DNA of 64,000 bases, from the NCBI RefSeq assembly GCF_004348985.1, contig NZ_SMKW01000006.1, positions 62,001-126,000 on the forward strand, given 5' to 3'. Under the pieces are notes generated by a model, which worked only from the letters and a program-made list of their open reading frames with translations, made no database searches and had not been told where the DNA came from. The position numbers were made by a program, and so were the translations under genes. Source of the DNA: Saccharopolyspora elongata (lineage in GTDB: Bacteria; Actinomycetota; Actinomycetes; Mycobacteriales; Pseudonocardiaceae). Shown one piece after another: positions 23,267 through 31,762 of the stretch; position 1 is the stretch's first letter, and each line of letters begins with the position of its first letter.

Positions 23267-23327
23267 ACGTCGTTGGGGGCAGAGTCGGTGCGGTACTAGC
23301 CCCGCTAGGCGGAAGAGGTGTTCGCCC

Positions 23328-23618
23328 ATGGCCTCGACGACGACCGAACTGGCCGATCTCCAGCGCGTCCTGGCGCAGCTCCGCAGCAGCGTCGGCGCGC
23401 TGCGGTCGCGCTACGGCGACGCCCCGGCCGTGCGCCGGATCCACAACGATGTGGAGCGACTGGACATAGACATCGCCGAACTCTCCGGCACCATGCCCAC
23501 GCAGCGGCGCAGCACCGAGTCCGCCGAGGACGTGGTGATCGTGCCCGACACCCCCTACGACCCGTCGCTGTGGCGCGACGCCGACGACGAGGGACTGGGC
23601 GGGCAGGCCCCGCACTAG
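23328..23618 (+). CDS. Small acidic protein upstream of succinate dehydrogenase
   Basis: A 96-residue soluble protein with a predicted N-terminal helix (TELADLQRVLAQLRSSVGALRSRYGD, heptad-like) and a disordered acidic C terminus ending in WRDADDEGLGG. ATG at 23328 follows GGAAGAGG. It lies ahead of the sdh genes but is cut off from them by a strong terminator-like hairpin at 23683-23708. Not a named family to me. Confidence 0.65.
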   Translation: MASTTTELADLQRVLAQLRSSVGALRSRYGDAPAVRRIHNDVERLDIDIAELSGTMPTQRRSTESAEDVVIVPDTPYDPSLWRDADDEGLGGQAPH

Positions 23619-23682
23619 GCCGCCGCAGGGACTGCACGCCGCCAGTCGGCAGCCGCTCGCCTGTCCGCAGTGGACCGGCCCG

Positions 23683-23708
23683 GATGCGGGGGAGGAGTCC
23701 CCCGCATC
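23683..23708. terminator. Perfect hairpin terminator
   Basis: GATGCGGGGG-AGGAGT-CCCCCGCATC, a 10-bp perfect GC-rich stem, 65 bases after the 96-residue gene and upstream of sdhC. Confidence 0.75.
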
Positions 23709-23837
23709 TCGCTTGATCGGGGGAAGGCCACGACCGGGTTGCGCCGGTTGGGGGACTACCTGGGTCGAGGCCGTTGATCCACAATGAGCGACCTCAGGTG
23801 AGCACCGCCGGACGAACCTAGACAACGAGGTCTGCGA

Positions 23838-24638
23838 ATGTCCGCACCACCTTCCGCCTCAGGACGGGCACGGATCTCCGTGCGAACCCTCCGCACCGAC
23901 CGGTGGTGGCTGCCGCCGCTGGTCACCTTCCTCGGGCTGCTGGCCTTCGTGGTCTACGGCCTGATCCGCACCTTCATGAACCAGTGGTACTGGGTTCCCG
24001 AGTACCACTACCTGGCGCCGTTCTACTCGCCCTGCCTGTCCACGGCCTGCGTGCCCGGCTCCAGCCACTGGGGGCAGCCGGCGCCGGACCTGGGGCCGTT
24101 CGTGCCGCCGCCGATCTTCGTGCTGCCGTTCGTCCTCGGCTTCCGGCTGACCTGCTACTACTACCGGAAGGCCTACTACCGGTCGTTCTGGGCGTCGCCG
24201 CCGGCCTGCGCGGTCTCCGAACCGCACCGCCGCTACTCCGGTGAGACCCGGTTCCCGTTGATCATGCAGAACGTGCACCGCTACTTCTTCTACGCGGCGC
24301 TGGTGGTGGCCGCGGTGCTCACCTACGACACGGTGATCGCCTTCCGGGGCGCCGACGGCGGCTTCGGCATCGGGCTGGGCACGCTGCTGATGGTGGCCAA
24401 CGTGGTGCTGCTGTGGTCGTACACGCTGTCCTGCCACTCCTGCCGGCACCTGATCGGCGGCCGCATCAACCACTTCTCCAAGCACCCGGTGCGCTACTGG
24501 TTCTGGACCAAGGTGACCTGGCTTAACGGCAAGCACATGCTGCTGGCCTGGTCGTCGCTGGTGTCGGTGGCCCTGGTCGACCTCTACGTGCTGCTGGTCG
24601 CCAGCGGCGCGTTCCCGGATCCCAGATTGTTCAACTAG
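23838..24638 (+). CDS. sdhC: Succinate dehydrogenase membrane-anchor cytochrome b subunit
   Basis: A 266-residue membrane subunit of the actinobacterial (Sdh1-like) complex that links succinate oxidation to menaquinone. Five hydrophobic helices are visible near residues 23-46, 90-107, 150-170, 180-200 and 235-257. Candidate haem ligands are in QNVHRYFFYAAL and CHSCRHLIGG. It precedes sdhA by 88 bp in the order C-A-B. It differs from the short three-helix SdhC/SdhD of proteobacteria and needs no separate SdhD. Confidence 0.9.
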   Translation: MSAPPSASGRARISVRTLRTDRWWLPPLVTFLGLLAFVVYGLIRTFMNQWYWVPEYHYLAPFYSPCLSTACVPGSSHWGQPAPDLGPFVPPPIFVLPFVLGFRLTCYYYRKAYYRSFWASPPACAVSEPHRRYSGETRFPLIMQNVHRYFFYAALVVAAVLTYDTVIAFRGADGGFGIGLGTLLMVANVVLLWSYTLSCHSCRHLIGGRINHFSKHPVRYWFWTKVTWLNGKHMLLAWSSLVSVALVDLYVLLVASGAFPDPRLFN

Positions 24639-24726
24639 CGTGCACCGCCCCTGAGAACCCGCGGCGGTGCAAGCCGAGTCCCACACCGCAAGCGGCTGCC
24701 GCCGCTTGTGAAGCAGAAGGAAGTCG

Positions 24727-26625
24727 ATGGTGGAGATCGAACGGCACGAGTACGACGTCGTCGTGATCGGCGCCGGCGGCGCGGGTCTGCGCGCGGCGAT
24801 CGAGGCGCGCTCCCAGGGCCTGCGCACGGCCGTGGTGTGCAAGTCGTTGTTCGGCAAGGCGCACACCGTGATGGCCGAGGGCGGCATCGCCGCCTCGATG
24901 GGCAACGTCAACTCGCGCGATGACTGGCAGGTGCACTTCCGCGACACCATGCGCGGCGGGAAGTTCCTGAACAACTGGCGGATGGCGGAGCTGCACGCCA
25001 AAGAGGCGCCGCAGCGGGTCTGGGAGCTGGAGACCTACGGCGCGCTGTTCGACCGCACCCCGGACGGCCGGATCAGCCAGCGCAACTTCGGCGGCCACGA
25101 GTACCCGCGGCTGGCGCACGTCGGCGACCGCACCGGCCTGGAGCTGATCCGCACGCTGCAGCAGAAGATCGTGTCGCTGCAGCAGGAGGACCACGCCGAG
25201 CACGGCGACTACGAGGCCCGCATCAAGGTCTTCCAGGAGTGCACGGTCACCGAGCTGCTGAAGGATTCCGCGCGGATCTCCGGGGCCTTCGGGTACTGGC
25301 GGGAGTCCGGTCGGTTCGTGCTGTTCCAGGCGCCGGTGGTCGTCCTCGCCACCGGCGGCATCGGCAAGTCGTTCAAGGTGACCTCGAACTCCTGGGAGTA
25401 CACCGGCGACGGGAACGCGCTGGCGCTGCGGGCCGGGGCGTCGCTGATCAACATGGAGTTCGTGCAGTTCCACCCGACGGGCATGGTCTGGCCGCCGAGC
25501 GTGAAGGGCATCCTGGTCACCGAGTCGGTGCGCGGCGACGGCGGCGTGCTGCGCAACTCCGAGGGCCGCCGGTTCATGTTCGACTACATCCCCGAGGTCT
25601 TCAAGGACAACTACGCGGACAACGAGGCCGAGGCCGACCGCTGGTACGACGACCCGGACAACAACCGCCGTCCGCCGGAGCTGCTGCCGCGCGACGAGGT
25701 GGCGCGCGCGATCAACAACGAGGTGAAGGAGGGCCGCGGCTCGCAGCACGGCGGGGTGTTCCTCGACGTGGCGACCCGGCTGCCCGCGGAGCAGATCACC
25801 CGGCGGCTGCCGTCGATGTACCACCAGTTCAAGGAACTCGCCGACGTGGACATCACCGCGGAGTCCATGGAGGTGGGGCCGACCTGCCACTACGTGATGG
25901 GCGGCGTGGAGGTGGACCCGGACACGGCGGCGTCCCGGGTGCCGGGCCTGTTCGCGGCCGGCGAGGTGGCCGGCGGGATGCACGGCTCCAACCGGCTGGG
26001 CGGGAACTCGCTGTCCGATCTGCTGGTCTTCGGCCGCCGCGCGGGTGCGGGCGCCGCCGAGTACATCGCGGGTCTCGACGCCCGTCCGGCGATCGCGGAG
26101 TCCGATGTGGACGCCGCAGCGCGGCGCGCGCAGGACCCGTTCGCCTCCGCGGCCTCGCCGAACGCGGAGAATCCCTATGCGCTGCACGCCGAACTGCAGC
26201 AGACGATGAACGACCTGGTCGGGATCATCCGCAAGGGCACGGAGATGCGGCAGGCCCTGGAGCGGCTGCGGGACCTCCGGGCGCGCGCCGAGCACCTCGC
26301 GGTGGAGGGCAACCGGCAGTTCAACCCGGGCTGGCACCTGGCCCTCGACCTGCGGAACATGCTGCTGGTCAGCGAATGCGTGGCGCGCGCCGCCCTGCTG
26401 CGCACCGAGAGCCGCGGCGGCCACACCCGCGACGACCATCCAGGGATGGACGCGAACTGGCGGCGCAAGCTGCTGGTCTGCAGCGTCGGCCACGAGCGGA
26501 TCGAGGTCGTCGAGCAGCCGCAGGCGCCGATGCGCGAGGACCTGCTGACGCTGTTCAAGGTCGAGGAGCTGCGCAAGTACTACACCGAGGAAGAACTCGC
26601 GGACGTCCAGGTGAAGGGGCTGTAG
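24727..26625 (+). CDS. sdhA: Succinate dehydrogenase/fumarate reductase flavoprotein subunit
   Basis: A 632-residue flavoprotein that oxidises succinate to fumarate. The dinucleotide fold is VVIGAGGAGLRAAIEA; the covalent FAD site is in KAHTVMAEGGIAAS (His before Thr-Val). QFHPTGMVWPP and HGSNRLGGNSLSDLLVFGRRAG are the substrate- and FAD-binding blocks, with the catalytic Arg region in RGGHTRDDHPGMD. ATG at 24727 follows GAAGGAAG. The TAG stop abuts the sdhB ATG with no gap. Confidence 0.96.
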   Translation: MVEIERHEYDVVVIGAGGAGLRAAIEARSQGLRTAVVCKSLFGKAHTVMAEGGIAASMGNVNSRDDWQVHFRDTMRGGKFLNNWRMAELHAKEAPQRVWELETYGALFDRTPDGRISQRNFGGHEYPRLAHVGDRTGLELIRTLQQKIVSLQQEDHAEHGDYEARIKVFQECTVTELLKDSARISGAFGYWRESGRFVLFQAPVVVLATGGIGKSFKVTSNSWEYTGDGNALALRAGASLINMEFVQFHPTGMVWPPSVKGILVTESVRGDGGVLRNSEGRRFMFDYIPEVFKDNYADNEAEADRWYDDPDNNRRPPELLPRDEVARAINNEVKEGRGSQHGGVFLDVATRLPAEQITRRLPSMYHQFKELADVDITAESMEVGPTCHYVMGGVEVDPDTAASRVPGLFAAGEVAGGMHGSNRLGGNSLSDLLVFGRRAGAGAAEYIAGLDARPAIAESDVDAAARRAQDPFASAASPNAENPYALHAELQQTMNDLVGIIRKGTEMRQALERLRDLRARAEHLAVEGNRQFNPGWHLALDLRNMLLVSECVARAALLRTESRGGHTRDDHPGMDANWRRKLLVCSVGHERIEVVEQPQAPMREDLLTLFKVEELRKYYTEEELADVQVKGL

Positions 26626-27369
26626 ATGGGTTACCAGGCGCACTTCCGGGTGTGGCGCGGTCCGTCCGACGGGGCGCTTCGCGACTACACCGTCGAGGTC
26701 AACGAGGGTGAGGTCGTGCTCGACATCATCCACCGGCTGCAGGCCACCCAGTGCCCGGACATGGCGGTGCGGTGGAACTGCAAGGCGGGCAAGTGCGGTT
26801 CGTGCTCGGCGGAGATCAACGGCCGGCCCCGGTTGATGTGCATGACCCGGATGTCGACGTTCGAGCGGTCCGAGACGATCACGGTCACTCCGATGCGGAC
26901 GTTCCCGCTGATCAAGGACCTGGTCTGCGACGTGTCCTACAACTACACCAAGGCCCGCGAGGTGCCGGCGTTCGCGCCGCCGGAGGGGCTGGAGCCGGGC
27001 GAGTACCGGATGCAGCAGGTGGACGTGCAGCGCTCCCAGGAGTTCCGCAAGTGCATCGAATGCTTCCTGTGCCAGAACACCTGCCACGTCATCCGCGACC
27101 ACGATGACAACAAGCAGGCGTTCTCCGGGCCCCGCTTCCTGATGCGGGTGGCGGAGCTGGAGATGCACCCGCTGGACGCGGCCGAGAACCGCCCGGAAGA
27201 GGCGCGCGGCGAGCACGGTCTCGGCCTGTGCAACATCACGAAGTGCTGCACGGACGTCTGCCCGGAGAACATCCACATCACGGACAACGCGCTGATCCCG
27301 CTGAAGGAGCGGGTGGCGGACCACCGCTACGACCCGATCCTCCGCCTCTTCCGCCGTAAGAAGGACTGA
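26626..27369 (+). CDS. sdhB: Succinate dehydrogenase iron-sulfur subunit
   Basis: A 247-residue Fe-S subunit carrying electrons from FAD to quinone. The [2Fe-2S] site is NCKAGKCGSCSAEINGRPRLMC in pattern (Cys residues at its start, middle and end), the next cluster ligands are CIECFLCQNTC and the last are CNITKCCTDVCPENI. The ATG follows the sdhA stop directly, so it is coupled. A hairpin terminator follows 16 bases downstream. Confidence 0.96.
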   Translation: MGYQAHFRVWRGPSDGALRDYTVEVNEGEVVLDIIHRLQATQCPDMAVRWNCKAGKCGSCSAEINGRPRLMCMTRMSTFERSETITVTPMRTFPLIKDLVCDVSYNYTKAREVPAFAPPEGLEPGEYRMQQVDVQRSQEFRKCIECFLCQNTCHVIRDHDDNKQAFSGPRFLMRVAELEMHPLDAAENRPEEARGEHGLGLCNITKCCTDVCPENIHITDNALIPLKERVADHRYDPILRLFRRKKD

Positions 27370-27385
27370 GCGGGACGCGAGCCCC

Positions 27386-27405
27386 GCTCACCTCGCCAGG
27401 TGAGC
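27386..27405. terminator. Terminator between convergent sdhB and methyltransferase genes
   Basis: GCTCACC and GGTGAGC form a 7-bp stem extended by outer C/G pairs. It lies in the 66-bp convergent gap. This is the one convergent junction in the window using an ordinary stem rather than a dispersed-repeat member. Confidence 0.65.
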
Positions 27406-27435
27406 AGGGCCCTCGTCGTGTTCAGCCGCCCCGGG

Positions 27436-28767
27436 TCAGATGCCGAACGGGGCCGGGTACCGGACCTTGCCGCCGGGGATCTCGGCTTCCGGGTCGAGGG
27501 GGAGGGCCATCATGGCCTCGTCCGGGACCTCGATCGTCAGGCCGATCCCGAACTCCGATGCCCGCCTGAACCCGAAGCGGGGGTAGTACTCGGGGTGCCC
27601 GAGCACCAGGACCAGCTTCTCGCCCATCGCGCGCGCCGCTTCCAGCCCGGCTCGGATCGTCGCCGAGCCGGCTCCGGTGCGCTGGTAGCGCTGCAGCACC
27701 GCGCACGGGCCGAGCGTCAGGGCCGGGAAGCCGTCGACGTGGCTGCGGGTGAGCAGCGAGTGGCCGACCACCTCGCCGTTCGCGTCCTCGGCCACGATGG
27801 ACAGCCCGTCGATCCACGCCGGGTCCTCGCGCAGCGCCTCGATCAGGTCCGCCTCCAGGGCGGTCGGGAAGGTGTCGAGGTTGACCGCGCGGATCGCGGG
27901 GATGTCGGCTTCGGTCTCCGGTCGGGTGGTCCACATCTCGGTGTTCTCCTCGTGGTTCGGGCGCAGTACGTAGCCGGTGTAGCGGTAGTCGCGGCCGTGC
28001 GCCCGGCGGATCTCGATCTCGGCCCGGGCGCCCGCGACCGCCTCCCGCATCCCGGGCGCGGTCAGGTCGGCCGCGGCGATGCGCTCGGCCAGCGGGGTGT
28101 AGTACTCGTCGAACCAGTCCGTCTCCGGCAGGTGGTAGATCGCGGACACCTCGTATCCGGCCCGGACCGCCGCGGCCGCGTTGGCCTCGGTCGTGCGCAG
28201 CGCGTAGTGCGAGTCCCAGAACGCCCGGACTTCGGGAGCCGGGTCGTCGGTCGCCCACTCGCATTCGGTGACGACCAGCACGCCGCCCGGGGCGAGCAGT
28301 CGCCGCCAGGACGCCAGCGCGGTGTCGAAACCGATGTTGTAGGCCGAACCTTCGGCCCAGACCAGGTCGAAACTCCGGTCCGGGTAAGGCAATTCGGCCA
28401 TCGTCCGGACGTCGGTGTCGATCGCATCGCCCACCCCGCTCGCCTCCGCGGCGGCGCGCAACTCCGCCAGGAACGGCTGGTGCAGGTCGACGGCCGTGAC
28501 CCGGGCACCGGCCTCGGCGGCCAGCAGCAGGGACGCCCGTCCCGGCCCGCAGCCGATGTCGAGCGCCCGGGGCGCCTCGGGTGGTGCGGCGAGTTCGAGC
28601 AGGTGCCGGGTGGTCGCGTCGGATCCGGGCCCCTGCCGGGGCAGGCCGTGGTGCAACGCGAAGAACGCGTCGCGCACGTCATCGCGGTCCGCGGCGTGCG
28701 AACTGTTGTCGTTCACAGCGGTTTTCTCCGTGGTCGTGGAAGTCCGATTCGGTCGGTCAGCGGTCAT
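27436..28767 (-). CDS. Fused SAM-dependent methyltransferase and GNAT acetyltransferase
   Basis: A 443-residue two-domain protein. Residues about 40-270 form a class I methyltransferase: SAM motif ALDIGCGPGRASLLLA, then VTAVDLHQPFL and DLVWAEGSAYNIGF. Residues about 280-443 are a GNAT N-acetyltransferase: TTRPETEADIPAIRAVNLD, with the acetyl-CoA loop QRYQRTGAGSATIRAGL and VLVLGHPEYYPRFGFRRA. The ATG at 28767 overlaps the rsgA stop (ATGA); an internal GTG at 28716 with GGAG upstream is a possible alternative. Each domain is common; the joined form is unusual. Substrates unknown. Confidence 0.85.
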   Translation of the reverse strand: MTADRPNRTSTTTEKTAVNDNSSHAADRDDVRDAFFALHHGLPRQGPGSDATTRHLLELAAPPEAPRALDIGCGPGRASLLLAAEAGARVTAVDLHQPFLAELRAAAEASGVGDAIDTDVRTMAELPYPDRSFDLVWAEGSAYNIGFDTALASWRRLLAPGGVLVVTECEWATDDPAPEVRAFWDSHYALRTTEANAAAAVRAGYEVSAIYHLPETDWFDEYYTPLAERIAAADLTAPGMREAVAGARAEIEIRRAHGRDYRYTGYVLRPNHEENTEMWTTRPETEADIPAIRAVNLDTFPTALEADLIEALREDPAWIDGLSIVAEDANGEVVGHSLLTRSHVDGFPALTLGPCAVLQRYQRTGAGSATIRAGLEAARAMGEKLVLVLGHPEYYPRFGFRRASEFGIGLTIEVPDEAMMALPLDPEAEIPGGKVRYPAPFGI

Positions 28768-29837
28768 TTCCTGCCCCGGAACCGGTAGGTGGCGCGCAGA
28801 TGCCGGGTGATGGCCTTCTTGCGGTCGTCGCGTTCGGCGCGCAGCCGGGCGTCCGCGCGGGACGCCGCCCAGTCGTTCTCCCGCTGGAGCTTGCGGTAGC
28901 TGTCGAGCCGGCGGGCGCTGAGCTCGCCTGCGGAGATCGAGGCCTGGACCGCGCAGCCGGGTTCGGTGTCGTGGCCGCAGTCCGCGAACCGGCAATCGCG
29001 GGTGAGCTCCTCGATCTCGGCGAAGACCCGTTCCAGCCCCTCGTCCGCGTCGAACAGCCCGACGCCGCGCAGGCCGGGGGTGTCGATGAGCACCCCGCCG
29101 CCCGGCAGCGGGATCAGCTCGCGGCGCACCGTGGTGTGCCGGCCCTTGCCGTCCTGCTCCCTGACGGCGCCGGTGGCCAGCCGGTCGGTGCCGAGCAGGG
29201 CGTTGGCCAACGTGGACTTGCCCGCCCCGGACCGGCCGAGCAGCACGACCGTCCCGGTCAGCAGGCCGCTGAGCCGGTCGATGCCTTCGCCGGTGACGAC
29301 GCTGGTGGCGATGGTCTCGGCACCGGGCGCCAGCAGCGCGAGCTCGGCGATCAGCCGCTCGGGGTCGTCGGCCTGGTCCACCTTGGTCGCGACGACGACC
29401 GGTACCGCGCCGCTCTCCCAAGCCAGCGCGAGCAGGCGCTCGATCCGGCCGGGGCTCGGCCGCTCCACCGCCGGAACGACCACCGCCGCGGTGTCGACGT
29501 TGGCCGCCAGCACCTGCCCGTGCGACGAACGCGACGCGCTCGACCGCACGATGGCGCTGCGTCGGGGGAGCAGGACCGCCAGCCGCGGATCTGCTCCCGG
29601 GCGCACGGCGGCCCAGTCGCCGGTGCACGGCGCCTCGAGCGGATCGGCCGGAGTCGGGGACGTACCGACGCGCATCGGTCCGTCGGCGGTGATGACGTCG
29701 CAGCTACCGCGGTCGACGCCGATGACGCGCGCCGGGATCAGCCCGGCCGCTCGGTGCTCGGAGAAGGACTGGTCGAGCGTCTCGTCCCAGCCGAAGGAAG
29801 CGAGATCGCCTGGATGTGCGGAAGTGTTGTGTGACAA
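28764..29837 (-). CDS. rsgA: Ribosome small subunit-dependent GTPase RsgA
   Basis: A 357-residue circularly permuted GTPase that checks late 30S ribosome assembly. An OB-fold N terminus precedes the permuted motifs: VATKVDQ (G4), then LLGRSGAGKSTL (G1), RHTTVRRE (G2) and IDTPGLR (G3). The C-terminal zinc knuckle is CRFADCGHDTEPGC. It starts with TTG at 29837 with AGGAG ten bases upstream. A short open frame with a strong ribosome site precedes it in the leader (29927-29995). The methyltransferase-GNAT gene is coupled to its 3' end. Confidence 0.94.
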   Translation of the reverse strand: MSHNTSAHPGDLASFGWDETLDQSFSEHRAAGLIPARVIGVDRGSCDVITADGPMRVGTSPTPADPLEAPCTGDWAAVRPGADPRLAVLLPRRSAIVRSSASRSSHGQVLAANVDTAAVVVPAVERPSPGRIERLLALAWESGAVPVVVATKVDQADDPERLIAELALLAPGAETIATSVVTGEGIDRLSGLLTGTVVLLGRSGAGKSTLANALLGTDRLATGAVREQDGKGRHTTVRRELIPLPGGGVLIDTPGLRGVGLFDADEGLERVFAEIEELTRDCRFADCGHDTEPGCAVQASISAGELSARRLDSYRKLQRENDWAASRADARLRAERDDRKKAITRHLRATYRFRGRK

Positions 29838-29926
29838 CGGAGGGAACTCCTGGTGATGGGAGTCCCGGTGGAGGCGCGCGCAGACGCGTCCGCAACGCGG
29901 GCGGACTTGTCAGCGAAGACGGCGCA

Positions 29927-29995
29927 TCAGACCGGGACTCGGGACGTGAGAACGGTCCGGGCGCTGCGTGCAGCAGCGATCACCAGGGCAACCAT
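29927..29995 (-). CDS. Candidate leader peptide upstream of rsgA
   Basis: A 22-codon frame on the minus strand, ATG at 29995, sequence beginning MVALVIAAARSARTVL and ending at TGA 29927. GGGAGGTGAG lies six bases before the ATG, the strongest ribosome site in this part of the window. It ends 89 bases before rsgA and contains several Arg codons. It could be a regulatory leader or a short independent peptide; codon support is too little to decide. Confidence 0.4.
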   Translation of the reverse strand: MVALVIAAARSARTVLTSRVPV

Positions 29996-30011
29996 TGAAT
30001 CTCACCTCCCG

Positions 30012-30446
30012 TTCCACCTGCGTCATCGAGCACGAACGGACCCAAGGCTAGCAGGTCCGGATTCTCGGGAGCACGTGATTTTTCGCACCGCCGCGGCAGC
30101 CGGGCGTGGGCGGGTCGGCCCGACTTCGCGCCGGGCGGGCGATTCTCCGTTATTCCACCGCCGTTCACCGCGCGTTACGCGGAATTCACGAGGATTCGCG
30201 GTGTTTCCCGTTTGGGAATTGTGGGAATTATCTTCCGTCGCGTTGTGTAACGGCGGCCCGCTTGTCGAAACCCCTGATCGGAGCGCTCTTCTGGCAACCT
30301 GTCCGTCCTCAATGGATACTAGTGTCGGGAGTGGCGGGTTTTTGCCATGTTCCTGGTGGGTTCTGGGGCGGCGGTTAGGTTCGACCGCAACCAAGTTGAT
30401 TTCGGATCTTTACCAGAGCAGTGCGGGGGAGTGGCGGAGGTAGGTC
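30012..30446. other. Non-coding stretch without recognised content
   Basis: About 430 bases between the rsgA leader and the next candidate gene, visibly richer in A and T than the surroundings (TTTGGGAATTGTGGGAATTA around 30210). Open frames here have no ribosome sites or family matches. The AT-rich part probably holds promoters for the flanking genes, but I cannot place -10/-35 elements with confidence. Confidence 0.4.
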
Positions 30447-30611
30447 ATGCGGCAGGCGCTCGTCGGACCCCGACAGCGGCGGCGTCACCGCACCGGCCGG
30501 ATCGTCCCGCCACCGGAACGCCCCCGGCCTGCCGCGACTTCGCGGCAGGGCTCATCGGCGGCCGGTCGTCGGCGGACCCCGAGGCGACGTCCGGCCGCCG
30601 CCAGCCCCTGA
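30447..30611 (+). CDS. Candidate small arginine-rich protein
   Basis: A 54-codon frame starting MRQALVGPRQRRRHRTGRIV, over one quarter Arg and rich in Pro, ending ahead of the VanZ gene. GGAGGTAGGTC directly precedes the ATG, a convincing ribosome site. In GC-rich DNA, Arg-rich frames arise by chance, so the site is the main support. It may be a small basic protein or a coupling leader for the VanZ gene. Confidence 0.35.
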   Translation: MRQALVGPRQRRRHRTGRIVPPPERPRPAATSRQGSSAAGRRRTPRRRPAAASP

Positions 30612-30746
30612 TCCCTTGCAGGTACCGGTCAACGCAGACCGCTGGAAATGAGAGTTCCCAACGGTTCCAGGTCATTCGGCGATCCACTGTGGATTTCCGG
30701 TGGCCGCGTCGTCCTGGCGCTGGCGGCCAGAGGAAGTGCGGCGAAC

Positions 30747-31430
30747 GTGCAGCAGATTCTCGTGGCATTCGACGGATTCGTACCAGTGGTCACCGTTCTG
30801 CTCCCGGTCGCCGTGGCGGCGGCGCTCGGATCGGCATTGGTGCGCAACTACCTGACGGAAAGATCTGTGCGGTGGGGCCCGCTGATCGACGGAGTGCTGG
30901 TCCTCTCGGTGCTCTGCGTGGCATACCTCGTCTTCACGCCCCAGCGGCCGGCGGCCGAACCGGTCCGGCCGGACCTGGGGAAGGACGTGTCGATGGCGCT
31001 GGCCGCCGACCCCGGCGACTCGCTGCCCTGGGTGCAGCTGGCCGGGAACCTCGTCCTGCTGCTGCCGCTCGGCGTGCTGGTGCCGCAGCGGGTCCGGTGG
31101 TTCGACAGCATCGTCAAGATCGCGTTCGGCGGGCTGGTGCTGGCCTGCTCGATAGAGCTGGTCCAGTTCCTGGCCGTCACCGGCCGGGTGGCGTCCACCG
31201 ACGACGTCGTGTGCAACACGATCGGCGCGACTGTCGGCGGCATCCTGGTCCGCGCGCCGAGCTGGATCGCCGCGGCGACGCCCGGCCGCCCGCAGCACAG
31301 CGCGACGGGCCGCAACGACCAGACCGTCTGGCTGCTGATCGCCAAGGTCGAGCGAGAGCGGCAGCGAGAACTCGCGGCGCCGTTCCGGCGGCGGGTGGGC
31401 CCGCTGGTCGGCGAGCAGCGCTCGCGTTGA
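30747..31430 (+). CDS. VanZ-family membrane protein
   Basis: A 227-residue VanZ-like protein: hydrophobic helices VPVVTVLLPVAVAAALGSAL, GVLVLSVLCVAYLVFTP, LAGNLVLLLPLGVLVP and a C-terminal amphipathic one. The conserved acidic pattern ACSIELVQFLAVTGRVASTDDVVCNTIGATVGG is diagnostic. VanZ itself raises teicoplanin resistance by an unknown route; homologues here are general envelope proteins. I prefer the GTG at 30747 with AGGAAG upstream; an in-frame ATG at 30648 would add 33 residues. Confidence 0.82.
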   Translation: MQQILVAFDGFVPVVTVLLPVAVAAALGSALVRNYLTERSVRWGPLIDGVLVLSVLCVAYLVFTPQRPAAEPVRPDLGKDVSMALAADPGDSLPWVQLAGNLVLLLPLGVLVPQRVRWFDSIVKIAFGGLVLACSIELVQFLAVTGRVASTDDVVCNTIGATVGGILVRAPSWIAAATPGRPQHSATGRNDQTVWLLIAKVERERQRELAAPFRRRVGPLVGEQRSR

Positions 31431-31526
31431 GACTCCGGTGGCCGGGGCCGCCTTCCGCGTCAGACAACCCGGCCACCGGTCCCAACCGTTCGGGACCGTG
31501 CGTGCATTGTGCTGCCTTTGTTTTTG

Positions 31527-31732
31527 AAGCGGCGCAGCCGCTTAGCCCACCCTCGCAACTCGCACCGCCGCGGGTTCACGGCGCCCACCCCTCCGGGGTT
31601 CTCCCAGCGAGGACAGCCCCGACGTGGTGAATTGGCCATTCATGAGCCGGGGATCCCACAGCGAGAAGGCCGCAGCAACTCCCGCAGGGGGACCGCCACC
31701 CGCACCGCCACGCAAGGTGCGCCTGGAAACAA
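31527..31732. repeat. Family E structured repeat, copy 1
   Basis: An about 200-bp element sharing a long conserved block with 47441-47627: TAGCCCACC then CGCAACT then GCACCGCCGCGGGTTC, a GCGAGGACNGCCCC block and ACCCGCACCGCCAC. It begins with a perfect hairpin AAGCGGC-GCA-GCCGCTT. The equivalent hairpin in the other copy has different arm bases but still pairs. It fills the convergent gap between VanZ and SDR genes and is followed by a half family D element (31733-31760). Confidence 0.8.
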
Positions 31733-31760
31733 GCTCTATGGCAACACGAAGCACGCACGG
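31733..31760. repeat. Half of a family D hairpin
   Basis: GCTCTATGGCAACACGAAGC and the bases after it resemble the loop and right arm of family D, without a left arm. It abuts the stop of the SDR gene at 31763. Confidence 0.5.
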
Positions 31761-31762
31761 CA

